From Elmis aenea (lineage: Eukaryota; Arthropoda; Insecta; Coleoptera; Elmidae): a DNA stretch of 64,000 nt. The position numbers and the translations under genes were made by a program. Below are positions 1 through 14,100 of this stretch, piece after piece. The DNA lies in contig OX393579.1 of NCBI GenBank assembly GCA_947652605.1, positions 39,624,970-39,688,969 of the forward strand, given 5' to 3'. Within the stretch, counting starts at the first letter, position 1. Each line of letters starts with the position of its first letter. Under the pieces are notes generated by a model that was not told the origin of the DNA, ran no database searches, and saw only the letters and a list, made by a program, of their open reading frames with translations.

Positions 1-230
1 TTGAAATCATACGCAAAATATTTTTCGACATTATCAGATTTTTTTTGCTTAGAATTGAAATATGTTAATACATTATACCCATCTTCATTTGTCTTTGTTA
101 TTTTAACATCATCTTTCTTAATTGAAATACGGGTTGTAGTTGGCTGTGACACCATTAAAAAAATATTTTTTCTCGTTTCATTGATGTATGGGTTGCTAGG
201 TTTATCTTTAAAAATAAGTAAGATACTACA
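1..230. repeat. Fragment of a palindromic element related to 43680-44306
   Basis: The stretch from about 100 to 165 resembles the reverse complement of 43940-44010, including GTTGTAGTTGGC and the following A-run. The opening bases match 43871-43910. Both ends are missing, so it is an old or truncated copy. Confidence 0.5.
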
Positions 231-767
231 ATATTATTGTATTTATTAAGTTTAATCAAAGTGGCCAATAAAAGACAAAACGAAACATCATTAAACACAA
301 AAAACTTAAATATTTTAATATATTTTTTAGTTTTGATAATAATTTATAATTTTTATGTTACTATTACTATTGAATCTAAATTATATGCATATCACTTTTC
401 GAATAGTTTTATATTCCATTTTATGCTGTTTTATCGCAATTTAATATTAAATGAGGGTTGTCGTGGTTATTTCTAAACACAAACGACACAATAGAGGTTT
501 ATCAAGGGTTTTGATCTTTAACAAATACACAGGGTGTCACAAATTCGAGATCTGACTTATCTTAAGGGCTACGAAATCAGTTCAATTGGGGTAAAGTTAA
601 GTACATTAGTGCTAATAAGATTTTGTGTTAAACGAATCATCTATTTTGAACCATCGAAAACTTTGTTATTTCTTACGCTATATTGGATTTTGAGTAAAAA
701 GGTAGTTCTAAAAGTTCTGAATACAATGATTTAACAACAACATACTATAGATGCAATGAAATTCTAA

Positions 768-907
768 TGGTGCCTGTCCACGTGAGAGTAAACTACTCTC
801 GATAGCAGCGTCGCCAAGGATACAACCAATCGCGAGTTACTCTCAGGGGCTGTATCCTTGGCGACGCTGCTATCGAGAGTAGTTTACTCTCACGTGGACA
901 GGCACCA
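768..907. mobile_element. 140-bp hairpin MITE with TAA target duplication
   Basis: Arms 768-824 and 851-907 are perfect 57-bp inverted repeats around a 26-nt loop. The outer ends read TGGTGCCTGTCCACGTGAG, and TAA stands on both sides (765-767 and 908-910). The lack of any mismatch implies recent insertion. TAA duplication fits Harbinger-like or related non-autonomous elements; the superfamily is not proven. Confidence 0.8.
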
Positions 908-909
908 TA

Positions 910-1857
910 AGCCCAAACCAGCCAAAAATAGCATTTGATAGCAATGAAAACCTTTTTCGATATTTTTCTTTCATGACCAATGTTGATTTCATAAAAATTA
1001 GCTATTTTTGGATTTTTTAAAGTCATTATTCTAGTCGTACCGCCATATTAGAGAAACAAGAATGTTAAGTGACATGCATGCAAAAAGTTCCATAAGAAAA
1101 TTTGATCGAAGTAGAAGAAAACTTTATCATCACGCTTACATCAAAAATATTTTTCAGGTTAACCTATTTTGGGTAACAAATTTAGGTTTCTTAAGATCTT
1201 GGCGTATATTAATTCACTTATCACATTACAATTTTGTTTTATAACTATGGCTCTCATACTTTCAACAATTAGTTTGAATTTTTCGTTCAATCACCTGTTG
1301 TTATTCCCTCCACAGAATTTATGATGCCATAACAGCAAAGAACAAATTCGTTCATTACCGAAATCCTGGAAAGTTTGACAATTTTTATTCATTTAAAAAT
1401 AATTAGCCTATTTATTACATCACATTCTTCTTAGTGAAGCTTAATACAAAAATGTATATACATCTATGTTTTGTTATCATTGATTAGAGTAGTAGTATTA
1501 ATAGTTGAAAATACTATTACTACCATTGATATTTTTTTAGTGTGATCATTAGGATACGAATTAAAATTTAAAAAATTATTAACAACAATTAAATAACGCT
1601 ATTGATTTTATTAGGAAGGCTTTAAAACACAAGGATGTTTATTATCTAAGAATGGACTTACCTAACGTTTCCTTATAGTACACCGCTCTAAAAATAAGTA
1701 ATTTGTTAAGGTTGACAAGTTTTAATATAGAAGTTATTTTTAACCAATTTTCACCTAATTCCCACGTGTTATCATTGATCATGTACATATATTGTTAGCG
1801 TGCAATTACTTTGACGCCTATTTACCATTAACATATAATTTATGCACTAATTGATAA
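910..1857. other. Region without gene upstream of exon 1A
   Basis: AT-rich DNA; I see no coding exon or intact repeat here. It may contain upstream control elements of the transporter. Confidence 0.5.
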
Positions 1858-1889
1858 TATAAAGGGTATCAGTAATTTTTTACATCAGT
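1858..1889 (+). promoter_or_regulatory. Core promoter for transporter exon 1A (TATA + arthropod Inr)
   Basis: TATAAA lies at 1858-1863 and the arthropod initiator TCAGT at 1885-1889. With A+1 at 1887 the TATA box starts at about -29, the textbook spacing. The predicted 5' UTR to the first in-frame ATG is only 26 nt. Both motifs are common in AT-rich DNA, but their correct spacing just upstream of a supported coding exon makes a real TATA/Inr promoter likely. Confidence 0.6.
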
Positions 1890-4800
1890 TTTATAACAAC
1901 TGTGCAAAGTTAATGGTGGTTGATAAAAGTTTATGTCAGTTAAATATGACACCTATCGAATATGGTTCTAGTTTTTATGTTAAAAGTGTTGCAAAGTTGG
2001 GTAAAATTGGATTTGTTTTCCCTAATATTAAGTAAGTATTATATCTTTTTATATCGTGCATGTGTCTCTTTAATTTGCTTAAAGGTATTAAGGGAATTCC
2101 TTTTTTTTAAAGTAAGTACTTTATTACTGCTACTTTAGTAAAAAACCAAATGGATCTACCTATGTAAGTGCAATTTAAATGACTCTATCAATTATTTAGC
2201 TATGAATGCGATAATGCATCTAGCGTTTTATTTACATGTGCAATATTTCGTAATAAGTGGTACTTGACTTCGAAGATGATAATATTAAGTGTTAAAGTGG
2301 TACCCGAAGATCTAAATTGCGTCCTTAAAGTTGAAAGTTTTAGGGTAAAAGTCGACAAATTGTAAATTTGAAAAATATGTTGTGTTTGATTTTGTTTTCT
2401 TTGCTATTTTGTTTTACGCTATTATAAAAAATTAAATCTTGATGCATAAATTATGGCATAATACAAATAATCTATTAGTAAGAACCTGTAATGTTTTGGT
2501 TAACTAAACATCTGGTTTTTTGATTTAACGATATATCATTACTTTTTAATTATTTTATACCGGTAGATATAGAACTGAAACATATTCTTATATACAAAAC
2601 GATTATGTTATTGTAATTATAGTAATAGAGGTTAGGATAAGTTATTTTGGGTGGTGTAATTTTAAATTTGGTAATTTGGTTAGGTTATTAATAGTTCGTA
2701 AAGTTGTGGCATTTTTATAATACTTATTGAAAAGTTTTATATTAAAATAATTTGGGTAAATTATGTGTGGCGTAAATAGAAAAAAGGTTGTTCTTGCACA
2801 CTGATAAAATAGTGGCGCTTCCTAATAATTTTTTTGTATAAAATTGTGGTAATAATGCGGAGACTGAGCTGTTGTAACAAGAAAAATAATACATACATTT
2901 TAAAGAATGTATTTTTTAATTCTTGAAATAACCCTGTCGTATACAGGGTGTTCCAGTAAAAACTGCCCAGTTCTGTAAAAATTTTATTTTAAAAGTTATA
3001 GCATGAGAATTTATACAGGGATGCGCAAAAGTATGGAAACAGACAAATATCTGGAATACTATTGCAGATATAACAATAAATTTTGTATCTGAGCGTTATG
3101 GTATTTTTCGGATTCGATGAAAATATTAAGGTTGCAATATGACTTCCGGTTCAACCGGACACAGACTCAAACTTTGAAATTTTAAATTGAACACCCTGTA
3201 TATTTTTACATTTTTAAATTTACTTTAAGACATTTATAACGTTATATGGGTCTAAAGTCAACCGTTTTCACAGAATATAGATAATCGTATGTATGAAACG
3301 TTTGAGCGATACAGCACTTTCATTTTTTTAACATTTAAGTTATCTAAAAGGCAAAACAACTTCCTTTGAAATATAGATTAACAATTGATTAACACTTTGC
3401 GCTAGAAACATTTTTAAAATATTATACAGGGTGTTTTTTACGCTTAATCAAACTCGTGAAACTATAAACATCGATAACTCAATTTTCTTAAATACAACAC
3501 GCTATTTGTCTTGTAGAAAATTTGATTGTCTTTCAAAAACATTAAGCTGGTTTTATACCTAAAACTGATATTTTATGAGATATCGGGATTTTATTGTAAA
3601 TTATTAGGGTAACGTAATTTTTCGAGTAGGCTATGAAGGGAGACAGCTGTAAATTTGAAACAATTGAAAGATAAAAACAAGAAAATTGCAATATTATCTT
3701 TTCCTTTCGAATTTTCGGAATTTTTTGTAATGTAGATGTAATTTTACCAATCTTACGTTTATATCGAGGTTTCTTATCAGGGCAACAATATTTTTCATAT
3801 GATTGATATTGTTAGTTTGCAAAGTCCTAAAACCCGATTGATAATGTATTGAGTACGCAAAAAGAACGCTGATTGAACAAAAGTCGCTGACCAGTCTTAT
3901 CTTTAAATTTAAAAAACCGGTTAGGGTTGAAACTGTTTCTGGTCAACCGAAAATCATACTGTAGAAACACAAAAAATTAGTTTATAGGATTTAGTAATTG
4001 TCCTATCACACTGGTCCATTGAATAAAGGCATAATTTTAAGAAACCTCGATATAAACGTAAGATTGGTAAAATTACATCTACATTACGAAAAAAAGTCGA
4101 AAATTCGAAAGAAAGAGATAATATTATCACTTTCTTGTTTTTATCTTTCAATTGTTTCAAAATTACCGCTGTCTACCTTCATAGCCTACTCGAACAAATT
4201 ACGTTGCCCTATTAATTTACAATAAAATCACCGTATCTCGAAAAATGTTAGTTTTAGGTATGAAACTTGGTTAATGTTTTTAAAAGACAATCAAATTTTC
4301 TACAAGACTTTGTAAAAACAAATAGCGTGTTGTATTTAAGAAAATTGAGTTAACGATGTTTAAATTTTCACGAGTTTGACCAATCGTAAAAAACACCCTG
4401 TTTAATATTTTAAAAATGAATCTAGCGCAAAGTGTAATGAATTGTCAATCTAATTTTTAAACAAAATTCTACTTTCTTATAAGTGGCGCCTTGTATTTTT
4501 AAACACACCATTAGGGAGAAACTCTTTCATAAAAATATCAAATATTATAGAACTGTATAGCTACCGAAAGTAGCCAAATGTAATAATTGTACTGAAACAG
4601 ATACAAATAACAAAAGTCTTTTTAAAAAGTAATTTTATCTATGCATTAACTTAAAATTTCTGTTTAATTTTTAATATATTTAATTTATACTTTAATTTAA
4701 TATTTGTATATGGTTTTTATCATTCTATTTTTTGATGACTTTGTCGATTAATAATTTTTCATATGCTATTTTTATTGACCTAATGTTTTTCTATGCCCAT

Positions 4801-5157
4801 AAAAAAGTCTCTCACAAGAGAAACTTCAATTATGTTTGAATTGATTGGCAAGAGCCTTATCTGATGTATTAAAAAAAAGGCGACATTTAAAAGTGAAAAA
4901 GAAGTAAAGAAATAGAATGTCACAAACGATTGAATATTATCTAAAATCTAATAACACAAAAAACTCTATTTGTTTATACCAAAGCTCTATCTCTAAACAC
5001 AAGTAATTCACAGGGTTGAGGTATTTTTACTGGAAGATCCTGTACACATGTTATTTTCATTTTGCCTCCATTAAAACGAAACATGATTCATTAAGTTTTA
5101 ATCGTTACCTAATTAAAAAAGATTAAGTTAAAAAATGTGTGTGAAAAGAGGGTAACG

Positions 5158-5191
<34 letters not shown>

Positions 5192-8100
5192 TTTATTGCA
5201 TGTTAAGGAACTACAAGGTTTTACACATGTCAGATATTGATATAATATAAAATAGAGATAAAACACAATTAAAGTAATACTTACTCACATTTAATAAATA
5301 GGACAAAACAGACAAGTTAAAATGCGCAATATGCATTAATTCACTAATGTATATTATAGATATATGTATGAAACGTAAAAGATTACAGCTACACATTTTT
5401 AAAGTTGAAACTGAAAAATTCCTCGTCTGTGAAAGGGGCACAGTGTATTAATATTTCTTTGATTTTATTTTTGTATTGAGAATACGGCAGGTTTCTCAAA
5501 TGTTCAGGCAGAGCATTAAAGTATTTAATTGAATAATGATTTGTACTATTTTTGGTTTTGAGTAACCGGTGAAAGGGTTGATGCAGGTTATTTTTGTTAC
5601 GGGTGTTATATATATACATAAGGCACTGCTGAATATATGGCAGGCAACGTGAGTATTTTAGAAGCTAGATACATAGGTTTTACATCCGCTCTATAATTCA
5701 CGTTCATGATTAACCGTATAACTTTTCTTTGTAAACCAAATATTCTTTTGGCCGAGGGACTGTGGCCCCATATTAAGAGGCCATAGCACATGACAGACTC
5801 GAATAAGCTATAATAAACGGTTAGCAGAACACAATTTTTCAAATTTCTGATTAGATACATGACGCTGGAGAGTTTTTTTGCTACATTATCGCACTGATGG
5901 AAAAATGTTAAATTTGCATCGAATGTTATTCCTAGTAACTTAACAGTTGTTGGGTTTGAGACTGCAGATGTATCTCTTGTTGAAAAAATTATTCTTTGTG
6001 TCTTATCAGCATTCATATGTAATTTGTTGGCCAGAAACCATTCTTTTAATGCAAGGTTGACAATGTTGGAGTCCTCGAAAAGTTCGTCTATGTTTTTATT
6101 AGCTAGTAGAGCCGTTGTATGTATATACAGGGTTATTCAAATTCGAGGCCCACCATGGGGATCTCGCTTATTATAATAGCTAGAGTATAGGTTTAAATTT
6201 GGCAAAGCTGCTAAATTTGATGCTCATTGATAATCCAAAGAGAAATTGGAAATATCTCATACCGTATCCGAGAAAATTAAGAAAAACTGGAAAATGCGAT
6301 TTTTGAAAATCGTCTATAACTCCTTTGGAATTTGAAATATTTTAAATGTGTAAAGACATTGCCTAAGCAACTTTTCAAGCCGAATCGAATGGTGGTCACA
6401 AATTTTTGCTAGATCGATTCGTTTTTGTTTTATGACAACCAACCTTGTTTTTTGTTATGTGCGCAATTTTTGCTATTTACATAATCAAATAGCATTTATT
6501 TTTCTGAATCCATTGAGATATCACACATGGTATTTTACTTCTACATTAATTGTCAAATTTGAAAAAATACGTTTTAAACAATAACAACTATAAATCAGGT
6601 AGGACGGTCATTGTAGTTTATATTTTTTCCATGACAACCAATCAACAAACTGAAAGTTTTGAAAGCCTGCTACTTGTCACATTAATAAATTCGTAAATAT
6701 TAACTTTAATAACGAAGAAAAACGCGATATGCTCCGAATTTTTTATACCGTTCTTTTAAGTTTTGTTATACTTTATCACATGCTTTATACAAATTTACTT
6801 AAGTTTCTGTTTAACATAGAAAAATAGTGTTTTTTCCGGATATGTTTGTAATAGAACTGTTTTTTTTAATTATCTGAAACCTTTCTGCCATATTTTTCTC
6901 TAATTTTGGCAAAAGCCTCATATTTCCCTAATCCCTATGTTTCTGTCCAACGAACAAAAATATGTGTGCGATGGTTGTCTTCTATCTGGATATGTTTCTG
7001 CAAATCGTTGACTTGACAGTGTAGAGTTCCTATTCAATGAATAAAAAATTAAAGTTCATTTTTACGAATTTATTAATGTGACAAGTAACAGACTTTTAGT
7101 TTGTTGATTGGTTGTCATGGAAATAACATAAACTACAATGACCGACCTACCCGATTTATAGTTGTTATTGTTTAAAACGCATTTTTTCAAATTTGGCAAT
7201 TAATGTAGAAGTAAAATACCATGTGTGATATCTCAATGGATTCAGAAAAATTAATGCTATTTGATTATGTAAATAGCAAAAATTGCGCACATAACAAAAA
7301 ACAAGGTTGGTTGTCATAAAACAAAAACGAATCGATCTAGCAAAAATTTGTGACCACCATTCGATTCGGCTTGAAAAGTTGCTTGGGCAATGTCTTTACA
7401 CATTTAAAATATTTCAAATTCCAAAGGAGTTATAGACGATTTTCAAAAATCGCATTTTCCAGTTTTTCTTAATTTTCTCGGATACGGTATGAGATATTTC
7501 CAATTTCTCTTTGGATTATCAATGAGCATCGAATTTAGCAACTTTGCCAAATTTAAACCTACACTCTAGCTAATATAATAAGCAAGATCCCCATGGTGGG
7601 CCTCGAATTTGAATAACCCTGTATATCTGAAAGAGACCTCGAAAAACCAACGAAATACATTAATTGTAGCTAACCACGCATAGTGAAAAACAAATGTGTA
7701 TCAGAAACAATAATTGTCCAATAATTTATGGGGTTTATGAGATCCTTATCGTTTTAACATAATTTTATGCCCATTAACGGAAATGGCAAAGTGTTACTAA
7801 GTTGTTAGAACTAACTCATAAATTAAATAATTTGCTAAAGATGAAGTGTTGTATAATACCACAATTTGTATTCATCAATTCGTACCTGAATGCAGATAAA
7901 AATAGAAAAAAACATCTCAACGTAGTTTTTGTAGAAGGGCCTTAAAATCCAACTACGCAACTGCTCCTTTATCAATATTTTCGTCTAATTCTGTTACCTT
8001 AAATAAATATTTTTGTTGATTTAAGTCAGGTAAAAATGTTAGTTGAACAACATAAATTAAAGAACAATTTAAAAACATTCTAGCGCATCAAGAAAAAGAT

Positions 8101-11100
8101 ATTTTAAGCGTGTAAGGATACTACTTATCTATATTTAAATAGTCCTACCACAGTCAGCTAATAAATAATTTTACAGTATGTTGCATGAACATTTGTGAGA
8201 GAAGTAGCATTTACACATGTTGTTAACAAGTAATTTGTCTGTCGCCTTCTGATAAATAATATTCAAATTATGTGCTAACACGAAATGTAAGGATTATAAG
8301 TTTATATTTTTAAGCCAGTTTGATTGGGCGTTTATACCAGTCAGTTCAGTACTTGTAAAATGAAACAACAACGACAACGTTCTGATAGTTTTTACGTAAC
8401 AAGTGTTGCTACCAAAAGCCCTTATGGATTTTTCTGCTCAAGTGTCACGTAAGTGCTAAAAAATATTACCATAATTACTTATTTCATAATCACCAAGCAC
8501 CAAGCAAATTATACATGTAAAGGACATTAAAATGTGTAGTCGTATCTGTGATATTTAATTTATCAAATAATCAACGTTGCACCACAGATTACTTCCAGAT
8601 TTATATAACTTGGTGTCACTAGTACTTATAACAATAATTATTGGTTTTATTTAATTTTGATTGTGTGACAATAAATTAAATGTGCGATGTGTAGATATTG
8701 TCAATATAAATAGCATCAATCATTCGCGAAGTTTTAAGACAATATTCTATCAGTATGGGAAATCCGTTGAATGAGTTGAATGCTATAATTATCAGGTTTA
8801 TTAGTAGATATAGAAAGATACCTGCAGGTGTTGAAGTCGTATAATTCAATTAATCATAACTTTTGACAAACATTTTGTCTGGTACAAATACAATAAGAAT
8901 ATGATTAAGTCGATTGATTCAACCTATTGCAAGTATACAGGGTGACAATAATCTACCTATTATGATGTATGGATAACTATGTTCTATAAGCGTTACATAG
9001 ACGGTTAAATTAGTAAAGTTGGGCAGAATTTCAAGATGATTTTAATGCCGTATTGTCATTTGACTTACACCTTTAACTTTTTTTTAATATCTTGAAAAAA
9101 CTAAAAAGCTACGACTTTTTTAATGGTAAATATGTCCATAGTTTCTATGTTAAAACCAAAATGTGAAATGATTCTTGTAGATATTTTTACGTAGGATTAG
9201 AAAAAAATATCTAAAAAGCAGGGACCCGAATCGAACCGAAACCGAAACAAAAACCGAAACGAACGGGTGCTTTTTTCATGAACCATGAACCGGAACTGAA
9301 CCTTTTGTTTAAAAGATCACAAAACCGCAAAATCGAACCGAACCGCTTCAAACCTCTTCAACCGGTTCACACCACGGTTCGGTCCAATTATTTTTTTAAA
9401 TGATATTGTAAACTTTTTATTTTTGTAATTTTGATTACATTTCACAAATAATTAAAACATTTCAAACAGTTCAATTTACAAATATGCATTCTGCATTGTC
9501 ATCATATTTTGCATTGAACCGAAGCGGAACTGAACCCTTGACGCTGAACCGGTTACCAAACCATCATCAAATTGAAACCGGTGGTTCGGAACTTAAACCG
9601 AAAAGTTAATATCGAACCGATCACTGGAACCCAACCGTTATTCTTTGCGATTCGGGTACCTGCTAAGAAGTCATGGTACACTCGATTTTTGAGATATAAG
9701 CCAAACTTGACTTTTTTTAATGGCAACCATAGTTGGCTATAGATTCATAAAAAAGCTTTTTTATTCTGGTTTACAAAAAGTATGGGTTGTCACATCCATT
9801 TTCATTACTTTTCTCAAAGTTTGCAAAAATAAAACGAAATTAATACTACATAGTCTAAGGGTGCCTTGGATTTGGACAAAAATGTCATGTTTTCTTGCTT
9901 TACAAGTACATCTCATTATCATAAATACAAAATCAGATACAAATTTAAATTATTTTCAGCATGACGGAGCACCTGCTCGCAATACATAAATTGTATTAAA
10001 CTATTTATTAGAAAGATATCCCAACTAGATAGGTAATAGAGGTCCCATTGCATGGCCTCCTAGGTGTCCGGACCTAACCCCTCTTGATTTTTTCTACAGG
10101 GGAACTATTAAAGATTTTACAATAAAAAGCCACATAGTGTCGATACAATAATAATCATACAATGTGGATTGATTTGGTCATCGTTGGCCTAAGAAAATCG
10201 AGATATGCGTTATGTAGGTACCTATACCTACATGGTTTTTATTTGGTGTTTTATGAGATGATCACACTAGCCGTTGCTGTTGCTCCATTTACAGAGCAGG
10301 AGGGGGCGAAACGTCCTATATCGAGTTCTAGAAAACGGCGGTAGATCAATAAAAATTTACTTTGTCACATGAACATAGAGTCGACGGCGATGAAAAAGTT
10401 TTATTGGGCCACCACATTAAAACGTACAGAAAAGGATTTAGAAGGGGATTACAAAACGGCCTTTTTCAAGGTTTCTTTTTCGATCTGACGCCGACTGTGT
10501 TTGACTTTGGTCGACTTTTGGGTCGGCTAAACTTGATCGCCCGTGGGGCCCAATGGAAATTGATTTTAGAGTTAAGGTGACGTAACGCAACTTAACGTAA
10601 TAAACATTAAGTTTTTTTAAAATTCAACCTAACCACCACAAGCCAAATTTAGTTGAAATTTGTTTGTCTATTGTATAGTTTAGAAGACCAGAGATGCGCA
10701 GTATTTTTCTGCAGAGGGCCGGATAAAAATTAGAATGACGCGGGCCAGAATAAATTTAGATGTGAGAGGTAGTAAAATTCTTTCGAGTCCCAAATTTTTA
10801 AAACCTGAAAAAATTAATTCTCGTTCGTTAAATTCATAACAATTTGAAAAAAAGTGCAACGGGCCGGATTGGATGCTGTCTTGGGGCTCATTCGGCCCGC
10901 GTGTCGGCATTTGCCCACCTCTGGCTTAGACTGTGGAAAACCCACAATAGAATATTACACAGACAAACAAATATACCAACAGCTAGGCAGATATGCAAAG
11001 TAAAAATAATTTTTAGGTGTGAAATTTTCCTGCAATAAATAGTTTTACCGTGAAATTTACAATTTAGAATTGTGAAAAACGTGTTATTGTTTATTTATGA

Positions 11101-14100
11101 TTGCTGTTTGTTGTTTGATTAATTTATGATACATTTTTATAGAGATTTTGTAATTTATTGTATATGATTTATGATAGATGCTTATATTATTTGAGTGAAT
11201 TCGTTATAATTATAAATAAGTTCAATTTAAAATCATTGATATATTTTTACAAAGAATCTCTTTGTAATGGAGAAATGCTTGACCAGTACTGCTGACAGAT
11301 TTCCAAAATTGGTCAAACTTTTTGCCGAAGATTTTCTACTAAAAGAAATAAGTAATTTTCAATGAAACGTTTAAAATCAAATATTCAAAGTGACTTTAAA
11401 ATCAGCCTTCAATTACATACAAGAAAATCAAATACAATATCCAGGAAAATAATAAAATACTACCTTTATTCAAACATTTTTTTACCTTAAAATATTAAAG
11501 CCAATTTGTCTGCAAGTTTTCTTTCATAATTATAAACAAAAGGTAACAATATTCTTCCTGTAGATTTATTTCATCATCCTGACAACTTTCACTAGCCTAT
11601 GAACAAAAAAAAAACAGAGAAAAAGAGAATCCATTGCTGATTATTTGTTTTACTTTTATATCACCAAAATATTTGTTAATTTAATTTTTATTCATACTAT
11701 AATAACATAAACAAGATTAAAAATCACAACATACACTATTTATGTAGCAATTTTTAACATAATATTAAAAGAAGAAGTATTAATATACAAGAAACAACTT
11801 TAGGCTAATGTAAAATAATCTGTAAAAATTAACTTATAAATAAAAACAATCACATTTACAAACAAAACTTGTGATATGCTTGTATGCGACGAAAAATTGT
11901 TGCGGCGAAGAATTGTGGCGGCGAAGAATTGTGGAGGCGAAGAATTGTTGCGGCGAAGAATTGTGGAGGCGAAGAATTGTGAAGGCGAAGAATTGTGGAG
12001 GCGAAGAATTGTGGAGGCGAAGAATTGTGGAGGCGAAGAATTGTGGGCGAAGAATTGTGGGCGAAGAATTGTGGGCGAAGAATTGTAGGCGAAGAATTGT
12101 GGGCGAAGAACTGTGGGCGAAGAATGTTCCTAGACCCCTTTTGAGGACGACCCTTCCAATCAAACACAATTATTGTTACATAACTACAACTCCCCGATAT
12201 GGACGAAAAGTGTTTATTTTAATAGATGAACTGTTAGTAATGTTTAAAACAACACCCTGTATGATAAATACACGAGCACAAACGCAATAGTCTTGAAATA
12301 AAATACAACTAGTTGTAAATAAATAACTTAAGGTAATCTGTTGAGTATGACAAGGTCGATTCCACTAGGCACTAGGCTGTATTTAACTGATATTGTCTAC
12401 ATGCGCTAAATTTCTTAACTGTTTGTTATCGTAGATGATATAATGTAGGTGCTAGAAATTATCAAATAAATATCAAACAGAATAACAAAATACACCAAAT
12501 ACAGACATAGTACAAATTGTTGGACAAACACAACTACAATACAGTTTTTATTAGTGATAATTAAATTAAATGTGTAAAGAAAAGAAAAAATATAGGTATC
12601 ACTGAATTTTTTTTTTTTACTATAACGCCGTATTTTTACAGTTCACCTAGTTTTACTTTTAATCCAACTAAAGAATAGTTCTTAACGCATCAAATTTTTG
12701 CTTAATTTCGTTTTTTTAAGAATCAGTTTTATTGTTAACTTTTCTTTTATTGTTACATCTAATTTATTGCGAGTCGCGAAAAAAAAAAGCATCATGTATA
12801 TATTTTTCATTTTAAGCGTCCATACTACTACGAAGTTGATTCATTCTATTATCTAGTTAGCACTGCATCAATGAAATTTGCAAGGACAAAACCAACTTGT
12901 TTTCATGAGCGAATATTAATCCTAATTAGTTGAAAGGATGCGTATTGTTCAGTCAGATCCTAGATAACTTTTCATTCTTTGACAGCTATGAATATTAATT
13001 GCAGATAAAGATCGCAAGTTCGCGTCTGATTTGTTTTTTTAGCCGTTGAACTCAGGAAATAACGCACTCTATCGAGTACAATAGATATTTAATAAATGGG
13101 ACCTTCGTTTCGTTAACAATTAGCCTAATTGTAATTGGCCGTTTTTGTAAATTGGGCAAAATTAGTTCTCAGCGCCAATTATCCACCATTTCAGGTTAGA
13201 TATGATCATTTATAAACTCAAAGTGCGCCTTAAAAAGACTACCTATACTTCCGTGTACAAAAAATTGTACGAATATTTCTGATTCTGCCGTACTCATTCG
13301 ATTTTTTACTTTTTTACTCGGCAAGAAACAATAAAAATGATGTAATTAACATTGCAAAATTGATTTAGTTAAATAAATGTTGAATATGACTTTGGTTCAT
13401 ATAAGATTTATTAATATAAAGAGATACATAACAAGTAAATATTAATAGTAGATATTAAAATCAAAATCAGACAGTAAATATTCTCAATTTTCCAGTAATG
13501 TGAATATTTTAATACTATTGCAATATACAGGGTGGTCCAAATTCGATGGGATTGCATGGGTATCTCGGTTAATATTTAAGATAGAGAAACGGTTAAATTA
13601 CCAAAAAAGTGCAGTTTTTTGAGACAAACTCAGAACCGTTTTCAAAAATATTCTATCATTTCCGGTTTTTGAGTTATCGAATAAAAAGTGTTTTTTTGTC
13701 AAATTAATAATGTGTCATATCTCCGTTATTGTTGTAAATATCGAAAATATTTATCAAGATTATTTTTAGATATTTTTATGTTTAATTTGATTATACTAAA
13801 AAAAAAAAATTTTACGCTCGCCGTTAAAAAGTTATGACACAAACTTACCTTTTTTTAAATGAGAGCAATAGTTGGCTATGACCTATTTAAATTCCTCATT
13901 TTTTTCTCATTCCAAATATATAAGGGTTGATGTATTTATTTTTAACAATACGCAAGTTATGAAGGTTTTTTAGTTTTTTTTTTTAAGAAAATTATAGTAG
14001 GCTGTGAAAACAAAATAAAAAACAAGGTGTAAAACTTTATAAAACCCATGTGGTACAAGTTACCAAGGTTTTTTAATTTGTTGTGGAGATAAACATTGTA

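Noticed and set aside
9219..9245. tRNA-like B-box word (GGTTCGATTCGGG on the minus strand)
   Set aside because: It is the terminal inverted repeat of a hAT MITE, with no A box or cloverleaf.
11834..12290. Open reading frames of 70-139 codons on both strands
   Set aside because: They are products of the stop-free 16/14-bp minisatellite and give only low-complexity peptides.
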